DNA from: DASQZJ01 sp035638775
GTDB lineage: Bacteria; Pseudomonadota; Gammaproteobacteria; UBA5335; SLRW01
Direction of reading: 5' to 3'
Assembly: GCA_035638775.1 (NCBI GenBank)
Contig: DASQZJ010000002.1
Span: 1-64,000, forward strand
DNA: 64,000 nucleotides
Numbering within the stretch: position 1 is the first letter of the stretch; each line of letters starts with the position of its first letter. Positions 48,468 to 57,211 of this stretch are shown here, piece after piece. The position numbers were made by a program, and so were the translations under genes. A model generated the notes under the pieces. It did no database searches. It saw nothing but the letters and a program-made list of their open reading frames with translations, and was not told the DNA's origin.

Positions 48468-49730
48468 ATGCCGCTGTTCAGCACAGGACTCAACCACACC
48501 ACGGCCGACACCCGGATACGGGAGCGGCTGGCGTTTCCCGAGACCGAGATCGGCAGCGCGGTGACCGAGCTTCGCCGCTGCCCGTTCGTCCGGGAGGCGG
48601 TGATCGTCTCCACCTGCAACCGCACCGAGCTCTACTGCATGTCGGAGGCCGCCAGCGCCGAGCCGCTGGTCGAGTGGCTGGGCCGCTATCACGGCATTCA
48701 GCCGGAGCAGATGCGGCGCTACCTCTACACCTACGAGGGCCGGCTCGCGGTGCGGCACCTGCTGCGGGTGGCCTCCGGCCTGGACTCCATGGTGGTGGGC
48801 GAACCGCAGATCCTGGGACAGATCAAGGAGGCGTACCGGCAGGCGCGCGCCTCCTCGGGCGCCGGCACCATCCTCTCGCGGCTTTTCGAGCACGCCTTCT
48901 CGGTGGCCAAGCGCATCCGCACGGAAACGCTCATCGGCTCCCACCCGGTCTCGGTCGCTTCCGCGGCCGTGGCGCTGGCGCGCCAGATCTTCGCCAACTT
49001 CCCGGAGCACACCGCGCTGCTGATCGGTGCCGGTGAAACCGTCTCCCTGGCGGCCCGTCACCTGCGCGAGAACGGACTGGGACGGCTGATCATCGCCAAC
49101 CGGACGCTGGAGCGGGCGCAGGCGCTGGCACACGAGGTCGGCGGCTATGCGATCCCGCTGGAGGAGATCCCGGCCCACCTCGCCGAGGCCGACATCGTCG
49201 TCTCATCCACCGCCAGCCCGGCCGCGGTGGTGTCGGGCGAGATGGTGCGGGCGGCGATCCGCCGCCGCAAGCGACGACCGATGTTCATCGTTGATCTCGC
49301 CGTGCCGCGTGATGTCGACGAGGAGGTGGCACGCCTCGAGGACGTCTACCTCTACAACCTCGACGACCTGGGCAGCGTGATCGAGGAGAACCGGGCCTCC
49401 CGGGTCGAGGCTGCGCAGCTGGCGGAGGAGATCGTCGACCAGGAGACCGACGACTTTCTTGGCTGGCTGCGCTCGCGCGATGCCGCGGGAACCATCCGCG
49501 AGCTGCGCTCGCGGGCCGACGAGATCCGGGCCGAAACCCTCGAGCGGGCCCGACGCATGCTGGAAGGCGGCCGCGATCCCGACAGCGTGCTCGAATATCT
49601 CGCCCACACCCTCACCAACCGCCTGCTGCATTCGCCCACCGCCCGCCTGCGCGAGGCCGGGCGCGGCTCGGACCAGGACCTGCTGCAGGCCGCGCATTCC
49701 TTGTTCGACCTGGACGAATCCGGGGAGTAG
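48468..49730 (+). CDS. hemA: Glutamyl-tRNA reductase
   Basis: First enzyme of C5 tetrapyrrole (heme, B12) synthesis, reducing glutamyl-tRNA. The 420-residue protein has the catalytic cysteine in VSTCNRTELY (about residue 50), HLLRVASGLDSMVVGEPQILGQ, an NADPH domain (LIGAGETVSLAARHL) and the C-terminal dimerisation helix. ATG at 48468. Followed at 4 bp by prfA, a common pairing. Tetrapyrrole supply also feeds the B12-dependent RNR encoded at 26862-28703. Confidence 0.97.
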   Translation: MPLFSTGLNHTTADTRIRERLAFPETEIGSAVTELRRCPFVREAVIVSTCNRTELYCMSEAASAEPLVEWLGRYHGIQPEQMRRYLYTYEGRLAVRHLLRVASGLDSMVVGEPQILGQIKEAYRQARASSGAGTILSRLFEHAFSVAKRIRTETLIGSHPVSVASAAVALARQIFANFPEHTALLIGAGETVSLAARHLRENGLGRLIIANRTLERAQALAHEVGGYAIPLEEIPAHLAEADIVVSSTASPAAVVSGEMVRAAIRRRKRRPMFIVDLAVPRDVDEEVARLEDVYLYNLDDLGSVIEENRASRVEAAQLAEEIVDQETDDFLGWLRSRDAAGTIRELRSRADEIRAETLERARRMLEGGRDPDSVLEYLAHTLTNRLLHSPTARLREAGRGSDQDLLQAAHSLFDLDESGE

Positions 49731-49734
49731 CCCG

Positions 49735-50829
49735 GTGAAAGTGTCCCTGCGCGAGAAGCTCGACAGCCTCGTCGAGCGGCACGAGGAGGTGGAACGGCTG
49801 CTGGCCGATCCCGACGTCATCGCGGACCAGTCCCGCTTCCGGGACCTGTCCCGGGAGTTCGCCCATCTCGAGCCCCTCACGCGCACCTATCGCGCCTGGC
49901 AGCAGGTACTCGCGGACCTGCAGGCGGCACAGGACATGGCCCGGGACGCCGACCCGGACATGCGCCAGCTGGCAGAGGAGGAGCTCGAGCGCAGCGGCCT
50001 GCGCGGCGAGGAGCTCGAGCAGGAGCTGCAGCGGCTGCTGATCCCCCGCGACCGCTTCGACGACAGCAACGCCTTCCTGGAGATCCGGGCCGGGACCGGG
50101 GGGGACGAGGCGGCGCTGTTCGCCGGCAACCTGTTCCGCATGTACACGCGCTACGCCGAGAAGCACGGCTGGCAGCTGGAGATCATGAGCGAGAGCCCGG
50201 GCGAGCACGGCGGCTACAAGGAAGTGATCGCCCGCGTCAGCGGCCGCTCGGTGTACGCGCACCTCAAGTTCGAGTCGGGCGTGCACCGGGTCCAGCGCGT
50301 GCCGGCCACCGAGTCGCAGGGACGGATTCATACCTCCGCGTGCACCGTGGCCGTGCTGCCGGAGGTCGAGGAGGTCGATGAGGTCGAGATCAACCCGAAC
50401 GACCTGCGCATCGACACCTACCGGGCGTCCGGCGCGGGCGGCCAGCACGTCAACAAGACCGACTCCGCGGTGCGCGTGACCCACCTGCCCACCGGGGTCG
50501 TCGTCGAGTGCCAGGACGAGCGTTCGCAGCACAAGAACCGCGCCCGCGCCCTGTCCCTGTTGCGGGCCCGGCTGCTGGCCGAGCGCCGCGAACAGCAGGC
50601 ACGCGAACGCGACAATACCCGCCGCAGCCTGGTCGGCAGCGGCGACCGGTCCGAGCGCATCCGCACCTACAACTTTCCGCAGGGCCGGCTCACGGACCAC
50701 CGCATCAACCTGACCCTGTACAAGCTCGAGGACATCATGGAGGGCAATCTCGAGCCGGTGGTGGACGCGCTTTGGCAGGAGCATCAGGCCGAGCAGCTGG
50801 CCGAGCTGGCCGGGGAAACCACGCATTGA
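49735..50829 (+). CDS. prfA: Peptide chain release factor 1
   Basis: Terminates translation at UAA/UAG. The 364-residue protein has the GGQ loop (GAGGQHVNKTDSAVR, about residue 234) and an RF-1 type C-terminus (YNFPQGRLTDHRINLTLYKL). Start is GTG 49735, with GGGGAG seven bases upstream inside the hemA 3' end. Confidence 0.97.
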   Translation: MKVSLREKLDSLVERHEEVERLLADPDVIADQSRFRDLSREFAHLEPLTRTYRAWQQVLADLQAAQDMARDADPDMRQLAEEELERSGLRGEELEQELQRLLIPRDRFDDSNAFLEIRAGTGGDEAALFAGNLFRMYTRYAEKHGWQLEIMSESPGEHGGYKEVIARVSGRSVYAHLKFESGVHRVQRVPATESQGRIHTSACTVAVLPEVEEVDEVEINPNDLRIDTYRASGAGGQHVNKTDSAVRVTHLPTGVVVECQDERSQHKNRARALSLLRARLLAERREQQARERDNTRRSLVGSGDRSERIRTYNFPQGRLTDHRINLTLYKLEDIMEGNLEPVVDALWQEHQAEQLAELAGETTH

Positions 50830-50831
50830 AC

Positions 50832-51704
50832 ATGTCGACGGCAGCCGGGAAGTCCGCGCGCCCCGACGCGTCCGCAGTGGGTACCCTGCTGCGTCTCGGC
50901 CGGGAGCGCCTCGCGGGACGCGTCGAGCGGCCCGGGCTGGAGGCGGAGCTGCTGCTGGCCTGGAGCCTGGATCGCGACCGCGCCTGGCTGCGGGCGCATC
51001 CGGAAGCGCCGGCCCGGCCGGGACCGCGCCGGCGCTACGCGGCGGCGCTGGAGCGCCGCGCCGGCGGCGACCCGCTGGCCTACATCACCGGCGAGCGCGA
51101 GTTCTGGTCGCTGTCCCTGGCGATCACCCCGGCGACGCTGGTGCCGCGGCCGGAGACCGAGTCGCTGGTCGAGCTCGTGCTCGGGCTGCTGGGTCCGACA
51201 CCGGCGGACGTCGTCGACCTCGGCACCGGCAGCGGCGCGGTGGCCCTCGCCCTCGCCAGCGAACGCCCCGCCTGGCGCGTGTGGGCCACCGACCGGGATC
51301 CGCAGGCGCTGGCCGTGGCGCGCCGCAACGCCCGCCGGCTGGGCCTGCAGCGGGTGGCGTTCCAGGCGGGTGACTGGTACTCCGCCCTGCCGTCGGGGCG
51401 GCGCTTTCACGCGCTGGTCGCCAATCCGCCCTACGTCGCCGACGGCGACCCGCACCTGGCGGCGCTGGCCGCCGAGCCGCGCCACGCCCTGGTCGCGGGC
51501 GCCGACGGGCTGGACGCGATCCGCTCGCTGGTCCGGGGGGCGCCCGCCCGGCTCGCGCCGGGCGGCCTGCTGGCGCTCGAGCACGGCGCCGACCAGGGCG
51601 CGGCGGTGCGCCGCCTGATGCGCGCCTCCGGACTGCGGGCCATCGCCACCCGGCCGGACCTGGCCGGCCGCGACCGGGTTACCGCCGGATTCCGTCCGGA
51701 CTGA
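50832..51704 (+). CDS. prmC: Release factor glutamine methyltransferase
   Basis: SAM-dependent methylation of the GGQ glutamine of release factors. The 290-residue protein has an N-terminal helical domain, then PRPETESLVELVL, the SAM loop VDLGTGSGAVALALA and catalytic NPPY (VANPPYVADGD). ATG at 50832 is two bases after the prfA stop, so the enzyme is made with its substrate. Confidence 0.95.
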   Translation: MSTAAGKSARPDASAVGTLLRLGRERLAGRVERPGLEAELLLAWSLDRDRAWLRAHPEAPARPGPRRRYAAALERRAGGDPLAYITGEREFWSLSLAITPATLVPRPETESLVELVLGLLGPTPADVVDLGTGSGAVALALASERPAWRVWATDRDPQALAVARRNARRLGLQRVAFQAGDWYSALPSGRRFHALVANPPYVADGDPHLAALAAEPRHALVAGADGLDAIRSLVRGAPARLAPGGLLALEHGADQGAAVRRLMRASGLRAIATRPDLAGRDRVTAGFRPD

Positions 51705-51737
51705 TACCGCCGCGCACATGGATTACACTGGGACGTC

Positions 51738-52532
51738 ATGAACACCGGACTCGACCAGGACCAGCTGGTCCGCTACAGCCGCCAGCTTCTGCTGCCGCAG
51801 GTACAGGTGCCGGGGCAGAGACGCCTGCTCGCCTCGCATGCGCTGATCGTCGGCGCCGGCGGCCTGGGCTCGCCGTCGGCCATGTATCTTGCCGCGGCCG
51901 GCGTGGGCGAGCTCACCATCGCAGACGACGACCGGGTCGAGCTGTCCAACCTGCACCGCCAGCTGCTGCACCGCACGGCCGACGTCGGCCGGGACAAGGT
52001 CGACTCGGCGCGTGACACCCTGGCCGGCATCAATCCCGGGGTGCGCGTGAGCACCATCGGCGAACGGCTGCAGGGCGAAGCCCTGCAGCGGGCGGTGGAA
52101 GCCGCCGACGTCGTGCTCGACGGCAGCGACAACTTCACCACCCGCTTCGCCGTCAACGAGGCCTGCGTGCGCAGCGGCACCCCGCTGGTCTCCGGCGCCG
52201 CGGTGCGCCTGGAGGGACAGGTCAGCGTGTTCCGGCCGGACCTGGGCGCCGGACCGTGCTACCGCTGCCTTTACCGGGACGACGGTGGCGCGGGCGAGAC
52301 CTGCGCCGCCAACGGCGTGCTGTCCCCGGTGGTGGGGGTGATCGGCTGCATCCAGGCGATCGAGGCAATCAAGGTGCTGACCGGCTTGGGCGAGACCCTC
52401 GCCGGCCGGCTGCTGCTGTTCGACGCCGCCGGCATGCAGTGGCGCGAGATGCGCCTGCGCGCGGATCCCGGGTGTCCCGTCTGCTCCGGCCCGGCGGGCG
52501 CCCGCGCCGATGCCCGGCAGGCGGCCGGCTGA
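51738..52532 (+). CDS. moeB: MoeB/ThiF-family adenylyltransferase
   Basis: E1-like enzyme that adenylates the C-terminus of a ubiquitin-fold sulfur carrier (MoaD or ThiS type). The 264-residue protein has LIVGAGGLGSPSAMYLAAAG (nucleotide loop), DNFTTRFAVNEAC, the zinc ligands CYRC and CPVC, and a cysteine in GETCAANG. Follows prmC by 33 bp and overlaps the JAMM gene by 23 bp. No carrier gene is adjacent. Confidence 0.9.
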   Translation: MNTGLDQDQLVRYSRQLLLPQVQVPGQRRLLASHALIVGAGGLGSPSAMYLAAAGVGELTIADDDRVELSNLHRQLLHRTADVGRDKVDSARDTLAGINPGVRVSTIGERLQGEALQRAVEAADVVLDGSDNFTTRFAVNEACVRSGTPLVSGAAVRLEGQVSVFRPDLGAGPCYRCLYRDDGGAGETCAANGVLSPVVGVIGCIQAIEAIKVLTGLGETLAGRLLLFDAAGMQWREMRLRADPGCPVCSGPAGARADARQAAG

Positions 52533-52986
52533 AGGCGCGGACATCGCGGAACCGCTGCGCCTGCCCCGGGACGTGCTGGATGCGTTGCTCGAGCACGCCC
52601 GCGCCAGCCCGCGCAAGGAAGTCTGCGGCCTGGTCGCGCGTGATGCGAACGACCGCTGGCAGCACTATCCGGTCGACAACGTCGCGCACCGGCCGGACAT
52701 TGCCTTCGAGATGGATCCCCGCCAGCAGATCGACGCGTTCCGGCGCATGCGGGAGCGCGGCGAGCGGCTGCTGGCGATCTACCACTCGCACCCGGGCTCC
52801 CCGGCCCGGCCCTCGGCGCGGGACCTGGCCGCACACGGCTACCCGGAGGCGCTGTGCCTGATCGTCTCGCTGGCGGGAGGCGGGGCGCGGGCGTGCGCCT
52901 GGCGGATCGCCGCCGGCGGCGCGGTGCCGGTGCCGCTGGAGGTCAGTGACGCGTCGAGGACGGGGGCGCCTGGGTCGCGCCGCTGA
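52510..52986 (+). CDS. JAMM/MPN-domain metalloprotease
   Basis: A 158-residue single-domain JAMM isopeptidase-like protein. The motif is complete: glutamate in EVCGLVA (about 38), then HSHPGSPARPSARDL (about 97-111), giving the zinc ligands and catalytic residues. Bacterial relatives (Mec+ type) cut sulfur-carrier proteins from their conjugates. Overlap with the E1-like gene supports a sulfur-transfer job. Its 3' end overlaps the convergent hslO by 44 bp. Confidence 0.85.
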   Translation: MPGRRPAEGADIAEPLRLPRDVLDALLEHARASPRKEVCGLVARDANDRWQHYPVDNVAHRPDIAFEMDPRQQIDAFRRMRERGERLLAIYHSHPGSPARPSARDLAAHGYPEALCLIVSLAGGGARACAWRIAAGGAVPVPLEVSDASRTGAPGSRR

Positions 52987-53839
52987 ACAGCTGCTCGATG
53001 TCCACGCGGTCGAACTCGTAGCGCTTGTTGCAGAACTCGCAGGCGACCCGGATGCTGCCTTCGTCGGCCAGGATCGACTCCGCCTCCTGCTGGCCCATGC
53101 CCACGATCACGCGCTCGATGCGCTCGCGGCTGCAGCTGCAGCGGAAGCTCACCGGACGCGGCTCGAACAGGCGCAGCTCCTCCTCGTGGAACAGGCGCCC
53201 CAGCAGCCGCCGGGGCGCCAGCGTGCGCAGTTCCTCCCCGCTGACCGTGGCCGCCAGGGTGACCACCCGGTTCCAGGCGTCGGCGTCCGCGCTCTCGCCG
53301 GGCAGGCGCTGTACCAGCATGCCGGCGGCACAGCGCTCGTCGCCGGACAGCCACAGCCGCGTGGGAAGCTGCTCGGACTGGCGGAAATAGGTCTCCAGCG
53401 CCGCCCCGATGTCGTCGCCGTCGACCTCCACGATGCCCTGGTAGCGCTCCCCGCTCTCGCTCTGCTCGATGGTGATCACCAGGCGCGCGGTGCCCACCAG
53501 CCCGCCACGCTCCTGCACCGGTCCCTGCCAATGGGCGAGACCGCGCAGGTTGAAATTCTGGTTGCACTGGACCACCAGCAGGTTGACCGCCCCCTCGCCC
53601 TGGATCTGCAGCGTCAGCTGCCCCTGGAACTTGATCGTCGCCGACAGCAGCGCCGCGGCGGACATGGCGTCGCCGAGCAGGGCCCGCACCGGGGGCGGAT
53701 AATCGCAGCGCTCCAGCACGCTGCGCCAGGTGGCATTCAGGCGGACCAGCTCGCCGCGGACCGGGAAGCGCTCGAACAGGAAGCGATGCAGGCTGTCGCC
53801 GCCACCGCCATCCCCGCCGCTGCCGGGCACCGAGGACAT
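52943..53839 (-). CDS. hslO: Redox-regulated chaperone Hsp33
   Basis: Holdase activated when oxidation releases zinc from four cysteines. The 298-residue protein keeps the C-terminal CxC (FRCSCSRE, about 233) and CxxC (CEFCNKRY, about 266) pairs. The ATG at 53839 precedes a glycine-rich start (GSGGDGGGGDS). Lies 2 bp after the gatB end on the opposite side of transcription order (gatB stops at 53842), so it may be the last gene of the gatCAB transcript. Confidence 0.95.
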   Translation of the reverse strand: MSSVPGSGGDGGGGDSLHRFLFERFPVRGELVRLNATWRSVLERCDYPPPVRALLGDAMSAAALLSATIKFQGQLTLQIQGEGAVNLLVVQCNQNFNLRGLAHWQGPVQERGGLVGTARLVITIEQSESGERYQGIVEVDGDDIGAALETYFRQSEQLPTRLWLSGDERCAAGMLVQRLPGESADADAWNRVVTLAATVSGEELRTLAPRRLLGRLFHEEELRLFEPRPVSFRCSCSRERIERVIVGMGQQEAESILADEGSIRVACEFCNKRYEFDRVDIEQLFSGATQAPPSSTRH

Positions 53840-53841
53840 CG

Positions 53842-55278
53842 TCAGCCCTTGAGCTTTTCCCGCAGCAGCTCGTTCACCTGCTGCGGGTTGGCCTTGCCGC
53901 GCGAGGCTTTCATGACCTGGCCGACGAAGAACCCCAGCAGCTTGTCCTTGCCCGCCCGGTACTGGGCCAGCTGGTCCGGGTTGTCCGCCATCACGCGCTC
54001 GATCAGGCCCTCCAGCTCACCGGTATCCGTGATCTGCCTGAGCCCGCGCTGCTCGATCACGCCGTCGGCGTCGCCCTCGCCGGCCCAGACGCCCTCGAAC
54101 ACCTCCTTCGCGACCCGTCCGGAGATGGTCTGGTCGGCGATGCGCGCGAGCAGGCCGGCGAGCCGCTCCGGCGGCACCGGGCTGCGGGTGATGTCCAGCC
54201 CCGCCTTGTTCAGCGCCCCGGCCAGCTCGCCCATGACCCAGTTTGCGGCCAGCTTGGGATCGTCGGGGCCGGCCTCGACCACCTGCTCGTAGTAGTCGGC
54301 CAGCTCGCGCGAGGCGGTGAGCACGCCGGCGTCGTAGTCCGACAGCGCGTACTGCTCGACGAAGCGCGCCCGCCGGGCATCGGGCAGCTCCGGCAGCGAC
54401 GCGCGGACCGACTCGATGAAGGCGGCATCGACCTCGAGCGGCAGGAGATCGGGATCGGGGAAGTAGCGATAGTCGTTGGCTTCCTCCTTGGTGCGCATCG
54501 GGCGCGTCTCGTTGCGCTCGGCGTCGTACAGGCGGGTTTCCTGGACCACGCTGCCGCCGCTTTCGATCAGGTCAATCTGGCGCTCGATCTCGTAGTTGAT
54601 CGCCTTCTCGATGAAGCGGAAGGAGTTGAGGTTCTTGAGCTCGGCGCGGGTGCCGAATTCCTCCCGGCCCCGCGGACGCACCGACACGTTGGCGTCGCAG
54701 CGGAACGAGCCCTCCTGCATGTTGCCGTCGCAGATCCCGAGGTAGCGCACCAGCTGGTGGATCCGGCGCATGTAGGCCGCGGCCTCCCGCGCGCTGCGCA
54801 TGTCGGGCTCGGAGACGATCTCCAGCAGCGGCGTCCCGGCGCGGTTCAGGTCGATGCCCGTCATGCCCTGGAAGGCCTCGTGCAGCGACTTGCCGGCGTC
54901 CTCCTCGAGGTGCGCGCGGGTGATGCCGATGCGCTTGACGCCGCCGTCGTCCAGCTCCACGTCGAGGTGGCCGTCGTGCACGATCGGCAGCTCGTACTGG
55001 CTGATCTGGTAGCCCTTGGGCAGGTCCGGGTAGAAATAGTTCTTGCGTGCGAACACCGATCGCGGCGCGATCCGCGAGTGGGTCGCCAGGCCCAGCATCA
55101 CCGCCATGCGCACGGCCTCGCGGTTGAGCACCGGCAGCACCCCCGGGAAGCCCAGGTCCACCAGGCAGGCCTGGGTGTTCGGCTCCGCCCCGTAACGCGT
55201 CGGTGCGCCGCTGAAGATCTTGCTGCGCGTGGCCAGCTGGGCGTGAATCTCCAGGCCGATGACGGGTTCCCATTCCAT
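53842..55278 (-). CDS. gatB: Asp-tRNA(Asn)/Glu-tRNA(Gln) amidotransferase subunit B
   Basis: Kinase/tRNA-binding subunit of the transamidase. The 478-residue protein has EWEPVIGLEIHAQL at the start, NRAGTPLLEIVSEPDMRS, the metal/ATP region GSFRCDANVSVRP, and a C-terminal YqeY-like tail (PQQVNELLREKLKG). ATG at 55278. Order gatC-gatA-gatB is standard. Confidence 0.97.
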   Translation of the reverse strand: MEWEPVIGLEIHAQLATRSKIFSGAPTRYGAEPNTQACLVDLGFPGVLPVLNREAVRMAVMLGLATHSRIAPRSVFARKNYFYPDLPKGYQISQYELPIVHDGHLDVELDDGGVKRIGITRAHLEEDAGKSLHEAFQGMTGIDLNRAGTPLLEIVSEPDMRSAREAAAYMRRIHQLVRYLGICDGNMQEGSFRCDANVSVRPRGREEFGTRAELKNLNSFRFIEKAINYEIERQIDLIESGGSVVQETRLYDAERNETRPMRTKEEANDYRYFPDPDLLPLEVDAAFIESVRASLPELPDARRARFVEQYALSDYDAGVLTASRELADYYEQVVEAGPDDPKLAANWVMGELAGALNKAGLDITRSPVPPERLAGLLARIADQTISGRVAKEVFEGVWAGEGDADGVIEQRGLRQITDTGELEGLIERVMADNPDQLAQYRAGKDKLLGFFVGQVMKASRGKANPQQVNELLREKLKG

Positions 55279-55313
55279 CTGTCTAACCTCTCGCAGTACG
55301 CTTGCGGCCCCGG

Positions 55314-56771
55314 TCAGGCGTAGGCTCCGGGACGCTGGCGGTGCCAGTCGGTGGCCTCCTGGAAGCGATGCGCCACGCCCAGCAGGCGCCCTTCCCGGAA
55401 ATAGCCGCCGACCAGCTGCAGGCCCACCGGCAGGCCGTCCGCGAACCCGGCCGGCACCGAGATGCCCGGCAGCCCGGCCAGGTTGACGCCGATGGTGTTG
55501 ATGTCGCTGAGGTACATGCGCACCGGGTCGTCGGTCTTGTCGCCGAGCCGGAACGCGGTCTCCGGCGAGGTCGGGCCGGCGATCACGTCCACCTCCTCGA
55601 ACGCCGCCCGCAGCTCGTCCCGGATCAGGCGCCGGCACTTGAGGGCCTTGAGATAGTAGGCGTCGTAGTAGCCCGCCGACAGCACGTAGGTGCCGATCAG
55701 GATCCGCCGCTGCACCTCGGCACCGAAGCCCTCCCCGCGCGAGCGCTTGTACATGTCCTCGAGATCCGCGGGGTTCTCGCAGCGATGGCCGAAGCGCACG
55801 CCATCGAAACGCGACAGGTTGGACGAGCACTCGGCGGGCGCCAGCACGTAGTAGGACGGCACCGACAGCCCCAGGCTCGGCAGGCTGATCTCGCGCGGCT
55901 TCGCGCCAAGGCCCTCCAGCACCCGGACCGCTTCCTCCACGGCGGCCGAAACCGCCGGGTCCATGCCCTCGCCGAAGAACTCCCTGGGCAGGCCGATGCG
56001 CAGGCCCTCGAGGTCCGTGGACTCCATCTCCGCCAGGTAGTCGGGCACCTCGTCCGGGGCGCTCGTGGAATCGCGCTCGTCGAACCCGGCCATGGGCTGC
56101 AGCAGCATCGCCGCGTCCCGCGCCGTGCGGGCGAACACCCCGGCCTGGTCCAGGCTGGAGGCGAAGGCGATCATGCCCCAGCGCGAAACCCGGCCGTAGG
56201 TCGGCTTCAGCCCGGTGATGCCGCACAGGGCCGCTGGCTGGCGAATCGAGCCGCCGGTGTCGGTGCCGGTTGCGCCGGGCACCAGGGCCGCGGCCACCGC
56301 CGCCGCCGAGCCCCCGGAGGACCCGCCCGGCACCCGCTCCGTGTCCCAGGGATTGCGTACCGGTCCGTAGTAGCTGGTCTCGTTGGACGAGCCCATGGCG
56401 AACTCGTCCATGTTGGTCTTGCCCAGCACCACCGCGCCGGCGGCCGCCAGCCGCTCCACCACCGTGGCGTCGTAGGGCGAGACGAAGCTGTCGAGCATCC
56501 GCGAGCCGCAGCTGGTACGCAGCCCCCGGGTGCAGAAGATGTCCTTGTGGGCCACGGGCACCCCGGTCAATGGCCCGGCCTCGCCGTCGGCCAGGCGCCG
56601 GTCGGCCGCCCGGGCCGCGGCCACGGCGCCCTCGGCGTCGACGGTGATGAAGCTGTTCAGGTCGCGGTCGATGCGCTCGATCCGCTCCAGCAGGGCGCGG
56701 GTGAGCTCCTCGCTGCTGAAATTACCCCGCTGCAGGGCGGCGGACACCTCCGCCAGGTCAAGCTCGTGCAT
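55314..56771 (-). CDS. gatA: Asp-tRNA(Asn)/Glu-tRNA(Gln) amidotransferase subunit A
   Basis: Amidase subunit that releases ammonia from glutamine. The 485-residue protein contains the Ser-cisSer-Lys triad: lysine in GVPVAHKDIF (about 77) and serines in GSSGGSAAAVAA and GTDTGGSIRQPA (about 150-175). Usual length. It lies 20 bp after gatC and 35 bp before gatB. Confidence 0.97.
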   Translation of the reverse strand: MHELDLAEVSAALQRGNFSSEELTRALLERIERIDRDLNSFITVDAEGAVAAARAADRRLADGEAGPLTGVPVAHKDIFCTRGLRTSCGSRMLDSFVSPYDATVVERLAAAGAVVLGKTNMDEFAMGSSNETSYYGPVRNPWDTERVPGGSSGGSAAAVAAALVPGATGTDTGGSIRQPAALCGITGLKPTYGRVSRWGMIAFASSLDQAGVFARTARDAAMLLQPMAGFDERDSTSAPDEVPDYLAEMESTDLEGLRIGLPREFFGEGMDPAVSAAVEEAVRVLEGLGAKPREISLPSLGLSVPSYYVLAPAECSSNLSRFDGVRFGHRCENPADLEDMYKRSRGEGFGAEVQRRILIGTYVLSAGYYDAYYLKALKCRRLIRDELRAAFEEVDVIAGPTSPETAFRLGDKTDDPVRMYLSDINTIGVNLAGLPGISVPAGFADGLPVGLQLVGGYFREGRLLGVAHRFQEATDWHRQRPGAYA

Positions 56772-56791
56772 GGGCGCTGGGCTCTCCGGTG

Positions 56792-57079
56792 CTATTCAAC
56801 GACGCGCGGGACGACGTACAGGCCGTCCCGGACCTTGGGGGCGACCGCCTGGTAGGCGTCCCGGTCCACCGTCTCGCGGGGCTCGTCCTCCCGCATCCGC
56901 TGGGCCATGTCCAGCGGGTGGGCCAGGGGGTTCACCGCGTCGGTGTCGACCCGGTTCATCTGCTCGACCAGGTCGAGAATGCGGGAAAGGTCGCGGGCGT
57001 AATCCGGCACCCGCGAATCGTCGATCGACAGCCGTGCCAGATGCGCGACGGCCTGGACATCACCGGCCTTGAAGGACAT
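56792..57079 (-). CDS. gatC: Asp-tRNA(Asn)/Glu-tRNA(Gln) amidotransferase subunit C
   Basis: A 95-residue stabilising subunit with the typical pattern VAHLARLSIDD, LSRILDLVEQMNRVDTDAVNPLAHP and the terminal VPRVVE. ATG at 57079; first gene of gatCAB, divergent from mreB. Confidence 0.95.
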   Translation of the reverse strand: MSFKAGDVQAVAHLARLSIDDSRVPDYARDLSRILDLVEQMNRVDTDAVNPLAHPLDMAQRMREDEPRETVDRDAYQAVAPKVRDGLYVVPRVVE

Positions 57080-57139
57080 GACGCAACTCCGCGACAACTC
57101 GGGAAGAAACAGGTGGCGAAAATTACCATACTTGCCTGC

Positions 57140-57168
57140 TTGCCGAAAATCACGGCCGTTGCTAGAGT
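57140..57168 (+). promoter_or_regulatory. Sigma70-type promoter of mreB
   Basis: TTGCCG (57140-57145), a 17-bp spacer and TAGAGT (57163-57168), with TGC directly before the -10. This is the best-formed sigma70 promoter seen in the window, 44 bp before mreB. Confidence 0.65.
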
Positions 57169-57211
57169 CTGCGGGTTCCTTAACCCTTCTCTCAAGGACA
57201 CTCAGGGCCCA

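Noticed and set aside
48244..48564. A GTG with GGAGG upstream opening a frame into hemA.
   Set aside because: Composition is Pro/Arg-rich noise, the frame overlaps about 100 bp of hemA, and no family resemblance is seen.
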